Positions 42,852-52,747 of a DNA stretch of 64,000 nt are shown in pieces; within the stretch, counting starts at the first letter, position 1; each line of letters begins with the position of its first letter. The notes under the pieces are model-generated. The model was not told the origin of the DNA. It did not search any database and saw only the letters and a list, made by a program, of their open reading frames with translations. This stretch comes from Actinomycetospora straminea (lineage in GTDB: Bacteria > Actinomycetota > Actinomycetes > Mycobacteriales > Pseudonocardiaceae), in contig NZ_JAQZAN010000017.1 in NCBI RefSeq assembly GCF_028737255.1, forward strand, positions 62,001-126,000, in the 5' to 3' direction. A program made the translations under genes and the position numbers.

Positions 42852-44539
42852 CCGACGTCGCGACCCGCCCGCTGCTGCCCGGGGCCCTGCCCCCGGCACC
42901 CCGGCCGCGCCGGCCCCGGCGCCGCCCGACCGCCGTCCTCACGTGGTTCCTCGGCGCCCTCGCCGTCTACGTCGCCGCCGGGGCCGTGCTCGTCCTGGTC
43001 CACGACGGGGTCATGGAGGACGCCCTCGCGCGGGTCTCCGCGGCCTCGTCGGTGTGGTCGTCGAGCGACCCCAAGCTCGCGGCCATCGGCTACGTGTGGA
43101 CCCCGCTGCCGGCGCTGCTCATGGTGCCGTTCACGCCGCTGCGGGTCCTGTGGCCCGCGCTGGTGTCCCAGGGCTACCTCGCGGCGCTGCTCTCCGCGGT
43201 CGCCAGCGCCGCAGCCGTGGCCACGACCTGGGGGCTCCTGGGCGACCTGCGGGTCCGCCCGCTCCCGCGCGTGCTGACGACGCTGCTCTTCGCCCTGTCG
43301 CCGATGGTGCTGCTCTACGCCGGCAACGGGATGACCGAGGCGCTGCTCGTCGCGTTCCTGCTCGCCGCGGCGCGCCGCCTGCTCGCGTGGGTGCGCGACG
43401 GTGAGACCACGGCGCTGGTGGCTGCGGGGCTCTTCCTCGCGCTGGGCTACCTCGCCCGCTACGAGGCGTTGGTGGCGACCCTCGGCGCCGCCGTCGTGGT
43501 CACCGTCGTCACCGCGCGCCGCACCGGCACCCTGCGCCGTCCTGCTCGACGTCGGGACGCGGTCCTGGTCGACGTCGGGCTCGTGGCCGGCCCGCCGGCC
43601 GCCGCGTTCGTGCTCTGGGCCGTCGTGAGCTGGCTGGTCGTCGGCTCGCCGTTCGAGCAGTTCACCTCCGCCTACGGCAACGCGGCGCTGCTCGCGGGGG
43701 CCGACGCCGCCGCGGTGTCGATCGCCGTTCCCGCTCGCCAGTTGACGTGGCTCGCGCCGGCGCTCGTGCCCCTGCTGGTCCTGGTCCTCGCCCGGGCGCT
43801 GTGGCGTGCGCCCCGGGGCCCCGCCCTCGCGCTGGTCGCCGTGCCCGTGGCCCTGTTCGGCGCCGTGCTGGCGTTCGAGTGGGTCACCTACCTGTCCGGG
43901 AACCTCTTCGGCTTCCTCCGCTACCAGATCACCGCCATCCCGCTGGTCGTCGTGCTGCTCGGCCTGCTGCTGGCCCGTGATCACGACGACCGTCGCGACG
44001 ACGAGCCGGGCACGGCCGCCGCCGTGCTGCGGGCCGGCGTGGGCGCGCTGGTCGTCGTGGCGGTGCTCGGTGCGGGGATCGCCACCTCGGCGCGGGCGAT
44101 GGTCACCGAGCCGGTGGACGCGACGCAGGAGTACCACCGCGTCGCCCCGCTGGCCGGCGCGCCCACCGCGGAGTCCGCGCTGGGTATGTGGGCCTCCGAC
44201 CGCGAGGTCGCCGAGCGCGTCGACGCGATGGACCTCCCGGCCGCGAGCGTGCTCGTCGACTCCGGCAGCGGATTCGCCGTCGTCGCCGCGAGCCGGCACC
44301 CGGAGCGGTTCCTCATCACCTCCGACGACGGCTTCGCGGCGGCGCTGGCCGACCCGCCGGCGCACGGCATCCGCGTGGTGCTGCGCTCGGAGGGCGGCGG
44401 CGTCGACGCCGTCCGGGCCCGCTGGGCCTCCCTCGGCACGCCCGCCGGGCCGGCCTGGGCCCGGCCGCTCGGTGCGGTGGCCCCGGCCACGCGGTTCTCG
44501 CCCACCTGGACGCTCTGGGAGGTGAGCGGGCGGCCGTGA
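42848..44539 (+). CDS. Membrane glycosyltransferase, ArnT/PMT-like (GT39/GT83 type)
   Basis: 563 residues from a GTG overlapping the GT2 stop by 4 bp. About ten to twelve membrane helices occupy residues 30-420, with YLARYEALVATLGAAVVV and LSPMVLLYAGNGMTEALLVA. A soluble C-terminal part of about 140 residues follows (ASDREVAERVDAMDLPAASV). The layout fits lipid-linked sugar transferases acting outside the membrane. It is the third gene of an envelope operon with the GT2 enzyme. Confidence 0.78.
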   Translation: MTDVATRPLLPGALPPAPRPRRPRRRPTAVLTWFLGALAVYVAAGAVLVLVHDGVMEDALARVSAASSVWSSSDPKLAAIGYVWTPLPALLMVPFTPLRVLWPALVSQGYLAALLSAVASAAAVATTWGLLGDLRVRPLPRVLTTLLFALSPMVLLYAGNGMTEALLVAFLLAAARRLLAWVRDGETTALVAAGLFLALGYLARYEALVATLGAAVVVTVVTARRTGTLRRPARRRDAVLVDVGLVAGPPAAAFVLWAVVSWLVVGSPFEQFTSAYGNAALLAGADAAAVSIAVPARQLTWLAPALVPLLVLVLARALWRAPRGPALALVAVPVALFGAVLAFEWVTYLSGNLFGFLRYQITAIPLVVVLLGLLLARDHDDRRDDEPGTAAAVLRAGVGALVVVAVLGAGIATSARAMVTEPVDATQEYHRVAPLAGAPTAESALGMWASDREVAERVDAMDLPAASVLVDSGSGFAVVAASRHPERFLITSDDGFAAALADPPAHGIRVVLRSEGGGVDAVRARWASLGTPAGPAWARPLGAVAPATRFSPTWTLWEVSGRP

Positions 44540-44622
44540 GCGGGGGCCGCCCGACTACCGCGCGCTACCCACGGGTAGAACCGCAGCGCACCGCACGGGA
44601 CGACGACGTACCGGAGGACGCG

Positions 44623-45981
44623 ATGGCGCACGGGCAGGATGCCGAGCCGGACATGCCGGAGGCGGTGCGCCACGTGTGGCGCGACGTGCTGCGCCGCGAC
44701 CCGCACCAGGAGCTGTTCCACGCCGACGTCCGCGGGGCGCTGCGCAGCATCGCGCCGGTGCTCGTCGAGCACCCGGAGTACACCGACGTCGTCGGGCGGC
44801 TGTGCGAGCCCGAGCGGGTCATCGTGTTCCGCGTCCCGTGGACCGACGACCACGGCCGGGTGCGGGTGAACCGCGGGTTCCGCGTCCAGTTCAACTCCGC
44901 GCTCGGGCCCTACAAGGGCGGGCTGCGGTTCGCGCCGACGGTCGACCTCGACGTCGTCAAGTTCCTCGGCTTCGAGCAGGTGTTCAAGAACGCCCTGACC
45001 GGCCAGGACATCGGCGGGGGCAAGGGCGGTGCCGACGTCGACCCGAAGGAGCTCTCGACGGGCGAGCTCATGCGGTTCTGCCAATCCTTCGCCACGGAGC
45101 TGGCCCAGCACGTCGGCGCCACGATCGACGTCCCTGCCGGCGACATGGGCGTGGGGCCGCGCGAGATCGGCTGGATCTACGGGCAGTACCAGCGCCTCGT
45201 CGGCCACCACGAGCCCGGCGCCTTCACCGGCAAGCCGGCCGTGCTCGGCGGCTCGGCGCTGCGGCCGGAGGCGACGGGGTTCGGCGCCGTCTACTTCACC
45301 CAGCGCATGCTCGCCGAGCAGGGCAAGGACCTCGACGGCGCCCGCGTCGTCGTCTCGGGCAGCGGCAACGTCGCGCTCTTCGCGATGGAAAAGGTGATCG
45401 CGGCCGGCGGCACCGTCGTGGGCTGCTCGGACTCGCGGGGCTCGGTGTCCGAGCCCGACGGCGTCGACGTCGACCTCCTGCGCGAGATCAAGGGCCAGCG
45501 CGGCTCGGTCGCCGACTACGCCGAGAAGCGGTCCGGGGCGACGTCGGGGTCGGACTCGGCGTTCCTGCTCGAGTGCGACGTCGCCCTGCCGTGCGCGACG
45601 CAGAACGAGATCGGCACGGACGAGGCCCGCGCGCTGGTCGACCACGGCTGCTGGGTGGTCGCCGAGGGCGCCAACGGGCCGGTCCGCCCGGAGGCGCGCG
45701 AGGTGCTGCGCGCGGCGGGCGTCGGCTTCGGGCCGGGCAAGGCCGTGAACTCCGGCGGCGTCGCGGTGTCCGCGCTGGAGATGCAGCAGAACGCGGGCCG
45801 CGAGCGGTGGACCGCCGAGGACGTCGACACGCGTCTCCAGCAGATCATGTCCGACGCCTACGACCGGGTCCGCGACGCCGGCGAGCGCTACCACGGCGAC
45901 CCGGCCGACCTGGAGAACGGCGCCAACGCCGCCGGCTTCCTGCGGGTCGCCGAGGCGATGACGAGCCTGGGCGTCGTCTAG
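44623..45981 (+). CDS. gdhA: NADP-specific glutamate dehydrogenase
   Basis: 452 residues from an ATG after CCGGAGGACG, the normal hexameric GDH size. RGFRVQFNSALGPYKGGLRF (substrate-binding region), GGGKGGADVDPK with the catalytic Lys, PAGDMGVGPREIGWIYGQY, and the nucleotide-binding VVSGSGNVALFAMEK are all intact. It aminates 2-oxoglutarate to glutamate. The presence of two glutaminases and GDH in one window points to strong glutamate turnover, though they are not in one operon. Confidence 0.95.
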   Translation: MAHGQDAEPDMPEAVRHVWRDVLRRDPHQELFHADVRGALRSIAPVLVEHPEYTDVVGRLCEPERVIVFRVPWTDDHGRVRVNRGFRVQFNSALGPYKGGLRFAPTVDLDVVKFLGFEQVFKNALTGQDIGGGKGGADVDPKELSTGELMRFCQSFATELAQHVGATIDVPAGDMGVGPREIGWIYGQYQRLVGHHEPGAFTGKPAVLGGSALRPEATGFGAVYFTQRMLAEQGKDLDGARVVVSGSGNVALFAMEKVIAAGGTVVGCSDSRGSVSEPDGVDVDLLREIKGQRGSVADYAEKRSGATSGSDSAFLLECDVALPCATQNEIGTDEARALVDHGCWVVAEGANGPVRPEAREVLRAAGVGFGPGKAVNSGGVAVSALEMQQNAGRERWTAEDVDTRLQQIMSDAYDRVRDAGERYHGDPADLENGANAAGFLRVAEAMTSLGVV

Positions 45982-46004
45982 GCCGATGGGGTAGACCTCC
46001 GGGC

Positions 46005-47555
46005 ATGCACAGCGCCTCGGTCACCCCCGCCCCGTTCAGCTTCACCGAGCTGACACCGACGGCGTTCCTCGACCGGTCCGCGCACGCCTTCGCCACCTGC
46101 GATGCGATCGTGGACGGCGACCGGCGCTTCACCTACGCCGAGTTCGGCGCGCGGTCCCGGCGGCTGGCCGGCGCCCTGCACGAGCAGGGCGTGGAGCCGG
46201 GGGACCGCGTCGCCGCGCTCGCCACCAACAGCCACGTCATGCTCGAGTGCCACCACGGCGTGCCCTACGCCGGCGCGGTGCTCGTGCCGCTGAACACCCG
46301 GCTCTCGGTCGACGAGATGGTCCACATCGTCGAGCACTCCGGGGCGCGGCTGCTCATCGCCACCCGCGAGCTGGTCGAGAACGCCCGCGCGGTGGCCGAG
46401 CGGACCGGCATCGACCTCGTCGAGGAGGGCGAGCGCTACGAGTCGCTGATCGCCGACGCCCCCGAGCGCGTCGTGCCCGTCGCCGACGAGCGGGGCCTGC
46501 TCGCGATCAACTACACGTCGGGCACCACCGGGCGGCCCAAGGGCGTGATGTACCACCACCGCGGCGCGAACCTCCAGGCGCTCGCGATGGCCTTCCACCT
46601 GCGCCTGCAGCCCGCGTCGCGCTACCTGTGGACGCTGCCGATGTTCCACTGCGACGGCTGGTGCTTCCCCTGGGCGGTCACCGCGGCGGGCGGGCTGCAC
46701 GTGTGCCTGCGCGCGATCGACGCCGAGGAGATCTGGCGCCTGATCCGGGGCGAGGGCGTCACCCACTACTGCGCGGCGCCGACGGTGCTGACGATGATCG
46801 CCCACGCCGAGGCCGCGCAGGAGGGCCCGGCGCCGGAGCGGGTCACGGTCGCGACCGGGGGTGCGCCGCCCTCGCCGACGCTGCTGGCGCGGATGGACGA
46901 GCTCGGCATGGACGTCACGCACCTCTACGGCCTCACCGAGACCTACGGGCCGGCGAGCGTCAACGACTGGCACCCCGAGTGGGACGACCTCGACGCCGCC
47001 GAGCAGGCGCGGCTCAAGGCCCGGCAGGGCGTCGGGAACGTCGTCGCGCAGCGGCTGCGGGTGATCGACGAGCAGACCGGCGAGGAGGTCCCGTCCGACG
47101 GCGAGACGCTCGGCGAGCTCGTGCTGCGCGGCAACGACGTCATGCTCGGCTACTACCGCGACCCCGAGGCCACCGCCGAGGTCGACGCCGACGGCTGGTT
47201 CCGCACCGGCGACCTGGGCGTCGTCCACCCCGACGGCTACGTCGAGATCCGCGACCGGAGCAAGGACGTGATCATCTCCGGCGGCGAGAACATCGCGTCG
47301 GTCGAGGTCGAGCGCGTGCTGGACAGCCACCCGGCGGTCATCGAGTCGGCGGTCGTCGGCGCGCCCGACGAGCGGTGGGGCGAGGTGCCCGTCGCGTACG
47401 TGACGGTGTCGCAGGAGGTCGACCCCGACGAGCTGGTCGAGCACGTCCGGATCCACCTGGCCCGGTTCAAGGCGCCGAAGCGGATCGTGTTCGGCGAGCT
47501 GCCCAAGACCTCGACCGGGAAGATCCAGAAGAACGTGCTCCGCGACCGGGAGTGA
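46005..47555 (+). CDS. Acyl-CoA synthetase (AMP-forming), long/medium chain
   Basis: 516 residues from an ATG 23 bp after gdhA. INYTSGTTGRPKGVMYHHRG is the AMP-binding motif; LYGLTETYGPASVNDWHPEW, GYYRDPEATAEVDADGWFRTG and LPKTSTGKIQKNVLRDRE follow, the last with the catalytic Lys. The FHCDGWCFPW stretch is typical of FadD-type/AlkK-like medium-chain synthetases. It activates fatty or aromatic acids; specificity is unknown. Confidence 0.92.
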   Translation: MHSASVTPAPFSFTELTPTAFLDRSAHAFATCDAIVDGDRRFTYAEFGARSRRLAGALHEQGVEPGDRVAALATNSHVMLECHHGVPYAGAVLVPLNTRLSVDEMVHIVEHSGARLLIATRELVENARAVAERTGIDLVEEGERYESLIADAPERVVPVADERGLLAINYTSGTTGRPKGVMYHHRGANLQALAMAFHLRLQPASRYLWTLPMFHCDGWCFPWAVTAAGGLHVCLRAIDAEEIWRLIRGEGVTHYCAAPTVLTMIAHAEAAQEGPAPERVTVATGGAPPSPTLLARMDELGMDVTHLYGLTETYGPASVNDWHPEWDDLDAAEQARLKARQGVGNVVAQRLRVIDEQTGEEVPSDGETLGELVLRGNDVMLGYYRDPEATAEVDADGWFRTGDLGVVHPDGYVEIRDRSKDVIISGGENIASVEVERVLDSHPAVIESAVVGAPDERWGEVPVAYVTVSQEVDPDELVEHVRIHLARFKAPKRIVFGELPKTSTGKIQKNVLRDRE

Positions 47556-47575
47556 CCGGCGCCTACGGTGGCGCC

Positions 47576-49522
47576 GTGACGTCACCGCTGCCCTACGGCT
47601 CCTGGCCGACGCCGATCACCTCCGAGCTCGTCGTGGCCGCCGCGGTGCGCCTCGACGACGTGCGCCCGGACGGCCGCGGGGGTGTCGTGTGGGGCGAGGG
47701 CCGGGCGGCCGAGGGCGGGCGCACGCAGCTGGTGCACCGGGCCGCCGACGGTGCGGTCACCGAGCTGCTCGGGGAGGGCGCCAACGCGCGCTCGGCGGTC
47801 CACGAGTACGGCGGCGGCGCGTGGTGGGTGCACGAGGGCGTCCTCTGGTACGTCGACTGGGCCGACCAGCGCCTGCGCCGCCTCGACCCCGGTGGCGAGC
47901 CCGTCGTCCTCACCCCCGACCCCGCCGTCCCGCGCGGCGACCGCTACGCCGACGGCGACGTCGCCCCCGACGGCACGTGGCTGGTGTGCGTCCGCGAGCA
48001 CCATCCCCGCGAGCACGCGCCGGCGAGCGAGGTGGTGAACGAGGTCGTGCGCCTCGACGCCCGCGAGCCGAGCGAGCCGCAGGTGCTCGTCACCGGCCCG
48101 GACTTCGTCGCCGCGCCCCGCCTGTCACCGGACGCCACCCGCCTCGCCTTCGTGTCCTGGGACCACCCGTCGATGCCGTGGGACGACACGGTGCTCACCG
48201 TGCGGGACCTCGCGACCGGGGTCGACACGGTCGTCGCGGGCGGTCCCGGCGAGTCGGTCGGCGAGCCGGTCTGGCAGGTCGACCGGTCGCTGCACTTCCT
48301 CTCCGACCGCACCGGCTGGTGGAACCTCTACCGCTGGTCCCCCGACGACGGCGTCACCCCGCTGGTGGTGCTCGACGCCGAGATCGGCCTGCCGGCGTGG
48401 CAGCTCGCCGGCGCGCGGCACGCGACGGTCGGGGACCGCGTGGTGGTCGCGCGGTCGTCGCAGGGGTTCGACGCGCTGGCCGTCCGGGACGCGGACGGGA
48501 CGGTGACCGAGCTGGACACCCCGTTCACGGCCATCCGCTCGGTGCGGGCGGACGGGGAGGACGGGGTCGTGTGCGTCGCGGGCTCGCCGACCGCCGAGCC
48601 CGGGGTGCACCGGATCGCGCTCGCCGGGACCGTCACCACGCTGCGCCCGCCCCGCGACCTCGGCCTCGACCCGGCGACGATCGCGGTGCCGGAGCCGATG
48701 ACGTTCCCGTCCACCGACCCGTCGGGCGCGCCGCGGGAGGCGCACGCGCTGTACTACCCGCCGGCCGGGGAGGGGCCGGCGGACGCTCGGCCGCCGCTCC
48801 TCGTCGTCATCCACGGCGGGCCGACCGGGGCCGCGGCGCCGGTGCTGAACCTCGGCCTGCAGTACTGGACGAGCCGCGGCTTCGGGGTCGTCGACGTCGA
48901 CCACGGCGGCTCCACGGGGTACGGCCGCGCCTACCGCGAGCAGCTCCGGGGCGCCTGGGGGATCGTCGACGTCGCCGACTGCCTCGCCGCGGCCCGCGCG
49001 CTCGCCGACGCGGGGCGGGTCGACCCGGCACGCCTCGCCATCCGCGGCGGCTCGGCGGGCGGCTTCACGACGCTGGCGGCGCTGGCGCGCGAGGACACCC
49101 CGTTCTCGGCGGGCGCCGACCACTTCGGGGTGGCCGACCTCGAGGCCCTCGCCCAGGAGACGCACAAGTTCGAGTCGCGCTACCTCGACGGCCTGGTCGG
49201 GCCGTACCCGCCGGCGCGGGACGTCTACGTCGAGCGCTCGCCGATCACGCACGTCGACCGGCTCGCGACGCCGCTGATCGTGCTGCAGGGCGACGAGGAC
49301 GCGATCGTGCCGCCGAACCAGTCGGAGATGATCGTCGACGCCCTGCGCCGCCGCGGGGTGCCCGTCGCCTACCTGCTCTTCCCCGGCGAGCAGCACGGCT
49401 TCCGCCGGGCCGAGAACATCCGCCGGGCGCTCGACGCGGAGCTGGCGTTCTACGCGCGGATGTTCGGCTTCGCGCTGCCGCCGGGCGAGGACATCGCGCC
49501 GGTGGAGGTCGAGGTGGGCTGA
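47576..49522 (+). CDS. S9-family serine peptidase (prolyl oligopeptidase type)
   Basis: 648 residues from a GTG. The N-terminal half is a beta-propeller (repeats such as SPDATRLAFVSWDHPSMPW). The C-terminal alpha/beta-hydrolase domain has LLVVIHGGPTG, the nucleophile in IRGGSAGGFTTL (Ser near 491), Asp in LQGDEDAIVP (near 572) and His in GEQHGFR (near 607). No signal peptide, so it is cytoplasmic and probably cleaves short oligopeptides after Pro or Ala. Confidence 0.92.
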   Translation: MTSPLPYGSWPTPITSELVVAAAVRLDDVRPDGRGGVVWGEGRAAEGGRTQLVHRAADGAVTELLGEGANARSAVHEYGGGAWWVHEGVLWYVDWADQRLRRLDPGGEPVVLTPDPAVPRGDRYADGDVAPDGTWLVCVREHHPREHAPASEVVNEVVRLDAREPSEPQVLVTGPDFVAAPRLSPDATRLAFVSWDHPSMPWDDTVLTVRDLATGVDTVVAGGPGESVGEPVWQVDRSLHFLSDRTGWWNLYRWSPDDGVTPLVVLDAEIGLPAWQLAGARHATVGDRVVVARSSQGFDALAVRDADGTVTELDTPFTAIRSVRADGEDGVVCVAGSPTAEPGVHRIALAGTVTTLRPPRDLGLDPATIAVPEPMTFPSTDPSGAPREAHALYYPPAGEGPADARPPLLVVIHGGPTGAAAPVLNLGLQYWTSRGFGVVDVDHGGSTGYGRAYREQLRGAWGIVDVADCLAAARALADAGRVDPARLAIRGGSAGGFTTLAALAREDTPFSAGADHFGVADLEALAQETHKFESRYLDGLVGPYPPARDVYVERSPITHVDRLATPLIVLQGDEDAIVPPNQSEMIVDALRRRGVPVAYLLFPGEQHGFRRAENIRRALDAELAFYARMFGFALPPGEDIAPVEVEVG

Positions 49523-49629
49523 ACCGGGCAGGCGGGGAGTCCGTCCGGCGGATGCGCGCGATGTCCGCTTCCGTCCGGGGTCGGCCGGGTGCACCCTGGA
49601 ACCGTCACGGCGGGTGAGGAGGGCACGTC

Positions 49630-50028
49630 ATGGCTTCACGACTGGCCCGGCTGTTCGGGCGCCGGAACGAGGACCGTACGGCCGAGACCTCGCCCCCGGC
49701 CTACACCGGGGTGGGCGCGCCGCGGGAGTACGCGCCGCCGTCCGGGGCGCCCGGTCACGGCACGGCGCCCTACGGGCCCACGCCCGTGCGGACGCCGTAC
49801 GAGGAGGCGGTGCGCCGGCGGCGCGCGGCCGACCACCACGTCGCCGAGTACGAGCGCTTCGACGCCCGGCTCTCGGCGCAGATCCACGAAGCCCAGCAGG
49901 CCGAGCGCACCGACTACGTGCGCGAGCTGCTCTCCCGCCAGCAGTCCGTCCGCGCCCGCCTGGAGGAGGCGACGCTGCTCCGCAACCGGCTGCTCGCGGC
50001 CGAGCAGGAGCACCAGCGGCAGCGGTGA
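49630..50028 (+). CDS. Small coiled-coil protein, unknown
   Basis: 132 residues from an ATG after GAGGAGGGCACG. The first 60 residues are basic then Pro/Gly-rich and disordered; residues about 62-130 form a charged helix (EEAVRRRRAADHHVAEYERF, ARLEEATLLRNRLLAAEQEH) likely to be a coiled coil. No domain recognised. The following gene is convergent. Confidence 0.7.
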   Translation: MASRLARLFGRRNEDRTAETSPPAYTGVGAPREYAPPSGAPGHGTAPYGPTPVRTPYEEAVRRRRAADHHVAEYERFDARLSAQIHEAQQAERTDYVRELLSRQQSVRARLEEATLLRNRLLAAEQEHQRQR

Positions 50029-50072
50029 CCGGGCGGCGGTGATCGGGCTCCGGTGACCGGGCGGGCGGTGGG

Positions 50073-50483
50073 CTACCGCTGCGTGTGCGGCACCACGTAG
50101 ACCGCGGTGCCGTACGCGGCGATCTCGCTCGCGGTGGTGGCGATCTCGTTGCAGTCGAAGCGCAGCGCGAGCACCGCGTTGGCGCCGTGCGCCATGGCCT
50201 CCTCCGAGAGCCGTCCGAGCGCCTCGTGGCGCGAGTCGGAGAGCAGCTTCGACAGGCCCTTGAGCTCGCCGCCGGCCATCGCCTTGAAGCCCGCGCCCAT
50301 GGTCGAGAACATGTTCCGGCTGCGGACGGTCAGCCCGAAGACCTCGCCGAACACGCGCACGACCTCGTAGCCGGGCAGGTCGTTCATGGTCGAGAGCAGG
50401 ATCGGGTACCGCTGTCCCTGGAACTGCCCCTGCTGCTGGCCCTGGGGCTGGCCCGGCTGCTGACCCTGCTGCTGCGGCTGCAC
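50073..50483 (-). CDS. YbjQ/UPF0145-family protein
   Basis: 136 residues from a GTG. A Gln-rich lead (about 25 residues) precedes the YbjQ core: LLSTMNDLPGYEVVRVFGEV, GLTVRSRNMF, RLSEEAMAHGANAVLALRFD and AAYGTAVYVVP. The family forms small pentamers described as putative heavy-metal-binding proteins; its role is unknown. The Gln-rich start is probably disordered. Confidence 0.87.
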   Translation of the reverse strand: MQPQQQGQQPGQPQGQQQGQFQGQRYPILLSTMNDLPGYEVVRVFGEVFGLTVRSRNMFSTMGAGFKAMAGGELKGLSKLLSDSRHEALGRLSEEAMAHGANAVLALRFDCNEIATTASEIAAYGTAVYVVPHTQR

Positions 50484-50520
50484 GGCGCGGACTGTAGCGG
50501 CCGTCCGCGCCGCTCGGGCG

Positions 50521-51099
50521 TCACACGGGTGAGGCGCGCAGGGCCGCCCGGGTCATCGCGACGAGCACGGGCGCGGCGACCTCGGCGCGGGTGTGGCCGG
50601 CGCTGCGCGGCGTCGAGTTCATCAGCCCGAACGCGGCGTGCGCGGCGACGCGGGCGGCCTCCTCGCCCGCCGCGAGCCCGGCGCGCTGCAGGGCGTCGAC
50701 CCAGATCTCCACGTAGGCGCGCTGCAGGCCGCGGACCCGGCGGCGCGAGGGGTCGGGGAGGTTCGCCAGGTCGCGGTCCTGGACGGTGATCAGCTCGGGC
50801 TGGCGCAGGGCGAAGTCGGTGTGGAAGGCGACGAGCGCGTCGAGCAGCGCGACCGGGTCGGCGTGCTCGGCCGCCCGCTCCTGCCCGCCCGCGAGCAGGT
50901 GCTCGCTGATGCCGACGAGCATCTCGGCGAGCAGGCCCTCCTTGGACGGGAAGTGCCGGTAGAGCGCCGGCCCGCTGACCCCGACGGCCGCGCCGATCCC
51001 GTCGATGGACACGCCGTGGAAGCCGTGGCGCGCGAAGAGCCGCGCGGCCTCGGTGAGGATCTGCTCGCGGCGGGACGTGGTGACGGGCACCCTCGGCAC
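50521..51099 (-). CDS. TetR-family regulator of the second carboxylase operon
   Basis: 192 residues from a GTG. Helix-turn-helix: GFHGVSIDGIGAAVGVSG, then ALYRHFPSKEGLL. The C-terminal part fits the TetR group that controls branched-chain/acyl-CoA degradation in actinobacteria. It is divergent from the carboxylase operon, with a good inverted repeat in the 79-bp gap, so it most likely represses that operon and itself. Confidence 0.9.
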   Translation of the reverse strand: MPRVPVTTSRREQILTEAARLFARHGFHGVSIDGIGAAVGVSGPALYRHFPSKEGLLAEMLVGISEHLLAGGQERAAEHADPVALLDALVAFHTDFALRQPELITVQDRDLANLPDPSRRRVRGLQRAYVEIWVDALQRAGLAAGEEAARVAAHAAFGLMNSTPRSAGHTRAEVAAPVLVAMTRAALRASPV

Positions 51100-51134
51100 A
51101 CTAACGCCTCTTGCCAGGCCGTGTGAACGGTCGC

Positions 51135-51152
51135 TAACGTGAATGAGCGTTA
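51135..51152. promoter_or_regulatory. Probable TetR operator
   Basis: TAACG-TGAATGAG-CGTTA is an 18-bp inverted repeat in the divergent gap, 26 bp before the carboxylase start. Its size and position fit a TetR-dimer site controlling both directions. A half-site-like CTAACG occurs again at 51101-51106. Confidence 0.6.
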
Positions 51153-51178
51153 ACTACCACCGCGACGAGGAGGTCAGG

Positions 51179-52747
51179 GTGGCCGCGCCGAGCACCGACC
51201 ATGTGCGTGATCTTCCGAGCCATAGCTCAGAAGATCACGCACGTACGGGCCATCGCGCTCTGGTCGCCGACCTGCGCGAGCGCCTGGCGACCGCGCGGCT
51301 CGGCGGCCCGGAGCGCTCGCGGGCACGCCACGTCGAGCGCGGCAAGATGCTGCCGCGCGACCGCGTCGACGCCCTGCTCGACCCGTCGAGCCCGTTCCTC
51401 GAGCTCTCGCCGCTGGCCGCCACCGGGATGTACGGCGACGCCGCCCCGGGCGCCGGGATCATCACCGGCATCGGGCGCATCGCCGGGCGCGAGTGCGTCG
51501 TCGTCGCCAACGACGCCACCGTCAAGGGCGGCACCTACTACCCGATGACGGTCAAGAAGCACCTGCGCGCTCAGGAGGTGGCGCTGCACAACCGCCTGCC
51601 CTGCGTCTACCTCGTCGACTCCGGCGGCGCGTTCCTGCCCGAGCAGGACCAGGTCTTCCCCGACCGCGAGCACTTCGGGCGCATCTTCTACAACCAGGCG
51701 ACGATGTCCGGGCTCGGCATCCCGCAGATCGCCGCGGTGCTGGGCAGCTGCACCGCCGGCGGCGCGTACGTCCCGGCGATGAGCGACGAGGCGATCATCG
51801 TGCGCGACCAGGGCACGATCTTCCTCGGCGGCCCGCCGCTGGTGAAGGCGGCGACGGGCGAGGAGGTCACCGCCGAGGAGCTGGGCGGCGGCGTCCTGCA
51901 CGCGCGCACCTCCGGCGTCGTCGACCACCTCGCCGACGACGACGCGCACGCGCTGTCGATGGTGCGCGACATCGTCGACACGCTCGGCCCGCGCGTGCCG
52001 CCGCCGTGGGAGCGCCGCCCCACCGTCGAGCCGGAGCACGACCCGGCCGAGCTCTACGACGTCGTCCCCGTCGACGGGCGCACGGCGTACGACGTGCACG
52101 AGGTGATCACGCGCCTGGTCGACGGGAGCGCGTTCACGCCGTTCAAGCCCGACTACGGCACCACGCTCGTCACCGGCTTCGCGCGCCTGCACGGGCACCC
52201 GGTCGGCATCGTCGCCAACAACGGCGTGCTCTTCCGCGAGTCGGCGCTCAAGGGCGCGCACTTCGTCGAGCTCTGCGACCAGCGCGGCATCCCGCTGGTC
52301 TTCCTGCAGAACATCACCGGCTTCATGGTCGGCCGCGAGTACGAGGCGGGCGGCATCGCCAAGGACGGCGCGAAGATGGTCACCGCCGTCGCCACCACGC
52401 GCGTGCCCAAGCTGACCGTCGTCATCGGCGGCTCGTACGGCGCCGGCAACTACGCGATGAGCGGGCGGGCCTACTCGCCGCGCTTCCTGTGGATGTGGCC
52501 CAACGCGCGGATCAGCGTGATGGGCGCCGAGCAGGCCGCGACCGTCCTCGGCACCGTCGGGTCCTCGGAGGCGGAGAACGTCCGCGAGCAGTACGAGCGC
52601 CAGGGCCACCCGTACTACTCGACCGCGCGCCTCTGGGACGACGGCGTCATCGACCCCGCCGAGACCCGCACCGTGCTCGGCCTCGCGCTCTCGGCCTGCG
52701 CCAACGCCCCCCTCGACCCGCCGCACTTCGGCGTCTTCCGGATGTGA
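51179..52747 (+). CDS. Acyl-CoA carboxylase beta subunit, second copy
   Basis: 522 residues from the GTG after GAGGAGGTCAG. Carboxyltransferase blocks: [79 protein letters not shown] and [19 protein letters not shown]. This is the methylcrotonyl-CoA carboxylase beta type, as in leucine catabolism. Residues about 9-25 ([17 protein letters not shown]) are encoded by a 40-bp palindrome plus an 8-base tail inserted in frame; removing them gives a continuous [15 protein letters not shown] start. Confidence 0.93.
   Translation: MAAPSTDHVRDLPSHSSEDHARTGHRALVADLRERLATARLGGPERSRARHVERGKMLPRDRVDALLDPSSPFLELSPLAATGMYGDAAPGAGIITGIGRIAGRECVVVANDATVKGGTYYPMTVKKHLRAQEVALHNRLPCVYLVDSGGAFLPEQDQVFPDREHFGRIFYNQATMSGLGIPQIAAVLGSCTAGGAYVPAMSDEAIIVRDQGTIFLGGPPLVKAATGEEVTAEELGGGVLHARTSGVVDHLADDDAHALSMVRDIVDTLGPRVPPPWERRPTVEPEHDPAELYDVVPVDGRTAYDVHEVITRLVDGSAFTPFKPDYGTTLVTGFARLHGHPVGIVANNGVLFRESALKGAHFVELCDQRGIPLVFLQNITGFMVGREYEAGGIAKDGAKMVTAVATTRVPKLTVVIGGSYGAGNYAMSGRAYSPRFLWMWPNARISVMGAEQAATVLGTVGSSEAENVREQYERQGHPYYSTARLWDDGVIDPAETRTVLGLALSACANAPLDPPHFGVFRM
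51203..51242. repeat. 40-bp palindrome, copy 2, inside a coding region
   Basis: Arms GTGCGTGATCTTCCGAGC and GCTCAGAAGATCACGCAC pair at 17 of 18 positions around CATA. With the tail GTACGGGC it is bounded by a CAT on each side and adds 51 bp, exactly 17 codons, to the carboxyltransferase gene. Confidence 0.88.
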
